Source: Streptosporangiaceae bacterium | GTDB lineage: Bacteria; Actinomycetota; Actinomycetes; Streptosporangiales; Streptosporangiaceae | Length of the DNA: 7,694 nt | Direction of reading: 5' to 3' | Assembly (NCBI GenBank): GCA_030043395.1 | Contig: JASHXW010000237.1 | Location: 1-7,694, forward strand | Shown here: piece by piece, positions 5,444 to 7,694 of the stretch | How positions within the stretch are numbered: position 1 is the first letter of the stretch | Layout of the letters: each line of letters begins with the position of its first letter | The notes under the pieces: generated by a model | What the model saw: the letters and a program-made list of their open reading frames with translations, nothing else | Told to the model about the DNA's origin: nothing | Databases searched by the model: none | Program-made: the position numbers and the translations under genes

Positions 5444-7694
5444 AGCCGGGGTACTCGCAGCGCCCGGCCGCCCACGCCGCGCGGGACGCCATAGGACTGC
5501 CTGTCCGGCCCGGCGGGCTCCGCATCCGGCGCCGCGATGCGTTCGCCAGGCCAGCGCCACTGCGTGATCTCGGGCATGTCCTCGCCGTGCACGCTGATCC
5601 ACTCTCGGTGCCTCGTCCGCGAGTCGGTCATCTGCTGGCGCAAGTCGGCGGCGCGCGGGCCGAGGCCGGGAACCCGGTCGATCACGTCCATGACGAGGTG
5701 GAACCTGTCCATGTCGTTCAGTACGAGCATGTCGAACGGCGTCGTGGTGGTGCCTTCCTCCTTGTAGCCGCGCACGTGCATGTTGTCGTGCCCGGTGCGG
5801 CGGTACGTCAGCCGGTGGATCAGCGCCGGGTATCCGTGGTAAGCGAAGATCACCGGCTTGTCCGGGGTGAACAGGGCGTCGAACTCGGCGTCGCTCATGC
5901 CGTGCGGATGCTCGGACGGGGGTTGCAGCCGCATCAGGTCGACCACGTTGACGACGCGGACCCCAAGGTCGGGGATGTTCTGGCGCACGATGCACGCCGC
6001 GGCGAGCACCTCGATGGTTGGCACGTCCCCGGCGCACGCGAGCACCACGTCTGGCTCGGAGCCGTCGCCCGTGTTGCCGGCCCACTCCCAGATGCCCGCG
6101 CCCCTGGCGCAGTGCAGCATGGCGGTGTCGATGTCCAGCCACTGCGGCTGCGCGTTCTTGCCGGCGACGATGACGTTGACGTAGTCGCGGCTGCGCAGGC
6201 AGTGGTCGGCGACGCTGAGCAGGCAGTTGGCGTCGGGCGGCAGGTAGACCCTGATCACCTCGGCCTTCTTGTTGACCACGTGGTCGATGAATCCGGGATC
6301 CTGATGCGAGAAGCCGTTGTGATCCTGCCGCCAGACGTGCGAGGTGATCAGGTAGTTCAGCGACGCGATCGGCCGGCGCCAGGGCAGCTTGCGGCTGACC
6401 TTGAGCCACTTGATGTGCTGGTTCACCATGGAGTCGACCAGGTGGACGAATGCCTCGTAGCAGGAGAAGAGCCCGTGCCGCCCGGTCAGCAGGTAGCCCT
6501 CGAGCCAGCCCTGGCAGGTGTGCTCGGACAAGATCTCCATGACCCGCCCGTCCGGCGCCAGCTCCACGTCGACCGGAAGGACTTGCGCGTCCCACGTCTT
6601 GCCGGTCACCGCGATCGCCGCGTACAGCCGGTTCGACGCGGTCTCGTCCGGCCCGACCAGCCGGAAGTTGGCGGTGTCCAGGTTCCGGCGCATGACGTCG
6701 GCCAGCATCTCGCCGAGCACTCTGGTCGCCTCGGCGTCCGTAGCGCCAGGCGATGGCACTGCGACGCCGTGCTCGCGCGGGTCAGGCAGGTCCAGGTCGC
6801 GCAGTAGCAGCCCGCCGTTGGCGTGCGGGTTGCTGCCAAGCCGGCGGTCGCCAGCGGGAACCAGGCCCAGCAGCTCAGGCTTCGGCCGGCCCGCGTCGTC
6901 GAAGAGCTCGGACGGGACATAGGAGAGCAGCCACTGCTCGAGCTGGCGCAGGTGGGCAGGGTTCTCCCTGACCTGGCCGAGCGGAACCTGGTGGGCACGC
7001 CAGGTTCCCTCCACCGGCAGGCCGTCCACCTGCGCCGGCCCGGTCCAGCCTTTAGGGCTGCGCAGCACGATCATCGGCCAGGTAGGACGGCCCGGCATGT
7101 CGCCTTGGCTGGCCGCCTCGGTCCTGGCGGCCGCCCAGATCTCCCCGATCCTGGCAATCGCCTGGTCCAGGGCAGCGGCCATCAGCTCGTGCATGACCGG
7201 CGGGTCATCCCCGGACACGTAGACCGGCTCATAGCCGTAGCCGCGCAGCAGCTCGTCGAGCTCGTCATGGCCGATCCTGGCCAGCACCGCCGGATTGTCG
7301 ATCTTGTAGCCGTTCAGGTGCAGGATCGGCAGCACGGCACCGTCACGTGCCGGGTCGAGGAACTTGTCGGAATGCCAGCTCGTCGCGAGCGGGCCGGTTT
7401 CCGCCTCGCCATCCCCGACGACGCAGACGGCGATCAGGTCCGGGTTGTCGAACGCCGCGCCGTAGGCATGCGAGAGCGAGTAGCCGAGCTCGCCGCCCTC
7501 GCTGATGGAGCCCGGCGTCTCGGCCGCGTTATGGCTCGGGACGCCGCCCGGAAACGAGAACTGCCGCATCAGCCGGGCCAGGCCGGCCTCGTCCTGCGAC
7601 ACGCTCGGGTAGACCTGCGAGTAGCTGCCGTCCAGCCAGGTGCAGGCGAGCGTCGCCGGGCCGCCATGCCCGGGGCCGACGACGATGATCATGT
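5440..7694 (-). CDS. xfp: Phosphoketolase (xylulose-5-P/fructose-6-P), N-terminus cut by window edge
   Basis: A thiamine-diphosphate enzyme that splits xylulose 5-phosphate and/or fructose 6-phosphate with phosphate into acetyl phosphate plus glyceraldehyde 3-phosphate or erythrose 4-phosphate. At least 750 residues are present. Numbering from the Met at 7692: VGPGHGGPA (5-13), [13 protein letters not shown] (64-76), [20 protein letters not shown] (91-110, cofactor-binding), [10 protein letters not shown] (125-134), SPKGWTGP (212-219), [10 protein letters not shown] (347-356), [11 protein letters not shown] (386-396), [19 protein letters not shown] (411-429), [10 protein letters not shown] (462-471) and [15 protein letters not shown] (618-632). 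That Met is internal to the family alignment; roughly 70-100 N-terminal residues lie off the right edge. After the usual end near QWRWPGE (711-717) a 33-residue P/R/G-rich tail runs into the ackA overlap. Substrate preference cannot be decided from sequence alone. Confidence 0.96.
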   Translation of the reverse strand, partial: MIIVVGPGHGGPATLACTWLDGSYSQVYPSVSQDEAGLARLMRQFSFPGGVPSHNAAETPGSISEGGELGYSLSHAYGAAFDNPDLIAVCVVGDGEAETGPLATSWHSDKFLDPARDGAVLPILHLNGYKIDNPAVLARIGHDELDELLRGYGYEPVYVSGDDPPVMHELMAAALDQAIARIGEIWAAARTEAASQGDMPGRPTWPMIVLRSPKGWTGPAQVDGLPVEGTWRAHQVPLGQVRENPAHLRQLEQWLLSYVPSELFDDAGRPKPELLGLVPAGDRRLGSNPHANGGLLLRDLDLPDPREHGVAVPSPGATDAEATRVLGEMLADVMRRNLDTANFRLVGPDETASNRLYAAIAVTGKTWDAQVLPVDVELAPDGRVMEILSEHTCQGWLEGYLLTGRHGLFSCYEAFVHLVDSMVNQHIKWLKVSRKLPWRRPIASLNYLITSHVWRQDHNGFSHQDPGFIDHVVNKKAEVIRVYLPPDANCLLSVADHCLRSRDYVNVIVAGKNAQPQWLDIDTAMLHCARGAGIWEWAGNTGDGSEPDVVLACAGDVPTIEVLAAACIVRQNIPDLGVRVVNVVDLMRLQPPSEHPHGMSDAEFDALFTPDKPVIFAYHGYPALIHRLTYRRTGHDNMHVRGYKEEGTTTTPFDMLVLNDMDRFHLVMDVIDRVPGLGPRAADLRQQMTDSRTRHREWISVHGEDMPEITQWRWPGERIAAPDAEPAGPDRQSYGVPRGVGGRALRVPRL

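Noticed and set aside
5587..6807. Plus-strand 406-codon open frame
   Set aside because: It lies antisense to the highly conserved phosphoketolase coding sequence and has no family features of its own.

Overview
The window is high-GC actinobacterial DNA. The signs are GC-rich third codon positions, GTG starts, 4-bp stop/start overlaps, and a two-helix membrane protein of the Actinobacteria-restricted Rv1733c type. I cannot name the genus from sequence alone. Five protein genes cover nearly all of it; two are cut by the window edges. I see no tRNA, rRNA, CRISPR array or mobile element.

Left part (1-3169, minus strand, transcribed right to left): a three-gene MacAB/FtsX-type ABC export operon. 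It runs from a membrane-anchored HlyD-like adaptor with a peptidoglycan-binding domain (1988-3169), through an ATP-binding subunit (1218-1991), to a MacB/FtsX permease (1221 to the left edge, C-terminus missing). Both junctions are 4-bp overlaps (ATGA, GTGA). The ATP-binding subunit is the surprise. Its fold, Q-loop and Walker B are easy to recognise, but the Walker A lysine, the LSGGQ signature and the H-loop histidine are all replaced in an intact reading frame. Adaptor and permease look normal.

Middle (3170-3688): a divergent intergenic region of about 520 bp with no credible gene but several symmetric elements. These are a tandem 15-bp direct repeat near the ABC operon, a nested inverted-repeat cluster, a perfect 12-bp palindrome and an AAGTC-C-GACTT dyad. 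From it runs a plus-strand gene (about 3689-4300) for a small Rv1733c-family membrane protein.

Right part (4289-7694, minus strand): phosphoketolase (xfp, N-terminus off the right edge) followed by acetate kinase (ackA), joined by a GTGA overlap. Together they form a phosphoketolase shunt: sugar phosphate plus phosphate gives acetyl phosphate, then acetate and ATP. ackA converges on the Rv1733c-like gene and the two coding ends overlap by 12 bp.

The Rv1733c-like gene beside an xfp-ackA pair suggests, by inference only, a low-oxygen or stasis theme. The ABC operon may be unrelated, sharing only the intergenic region.
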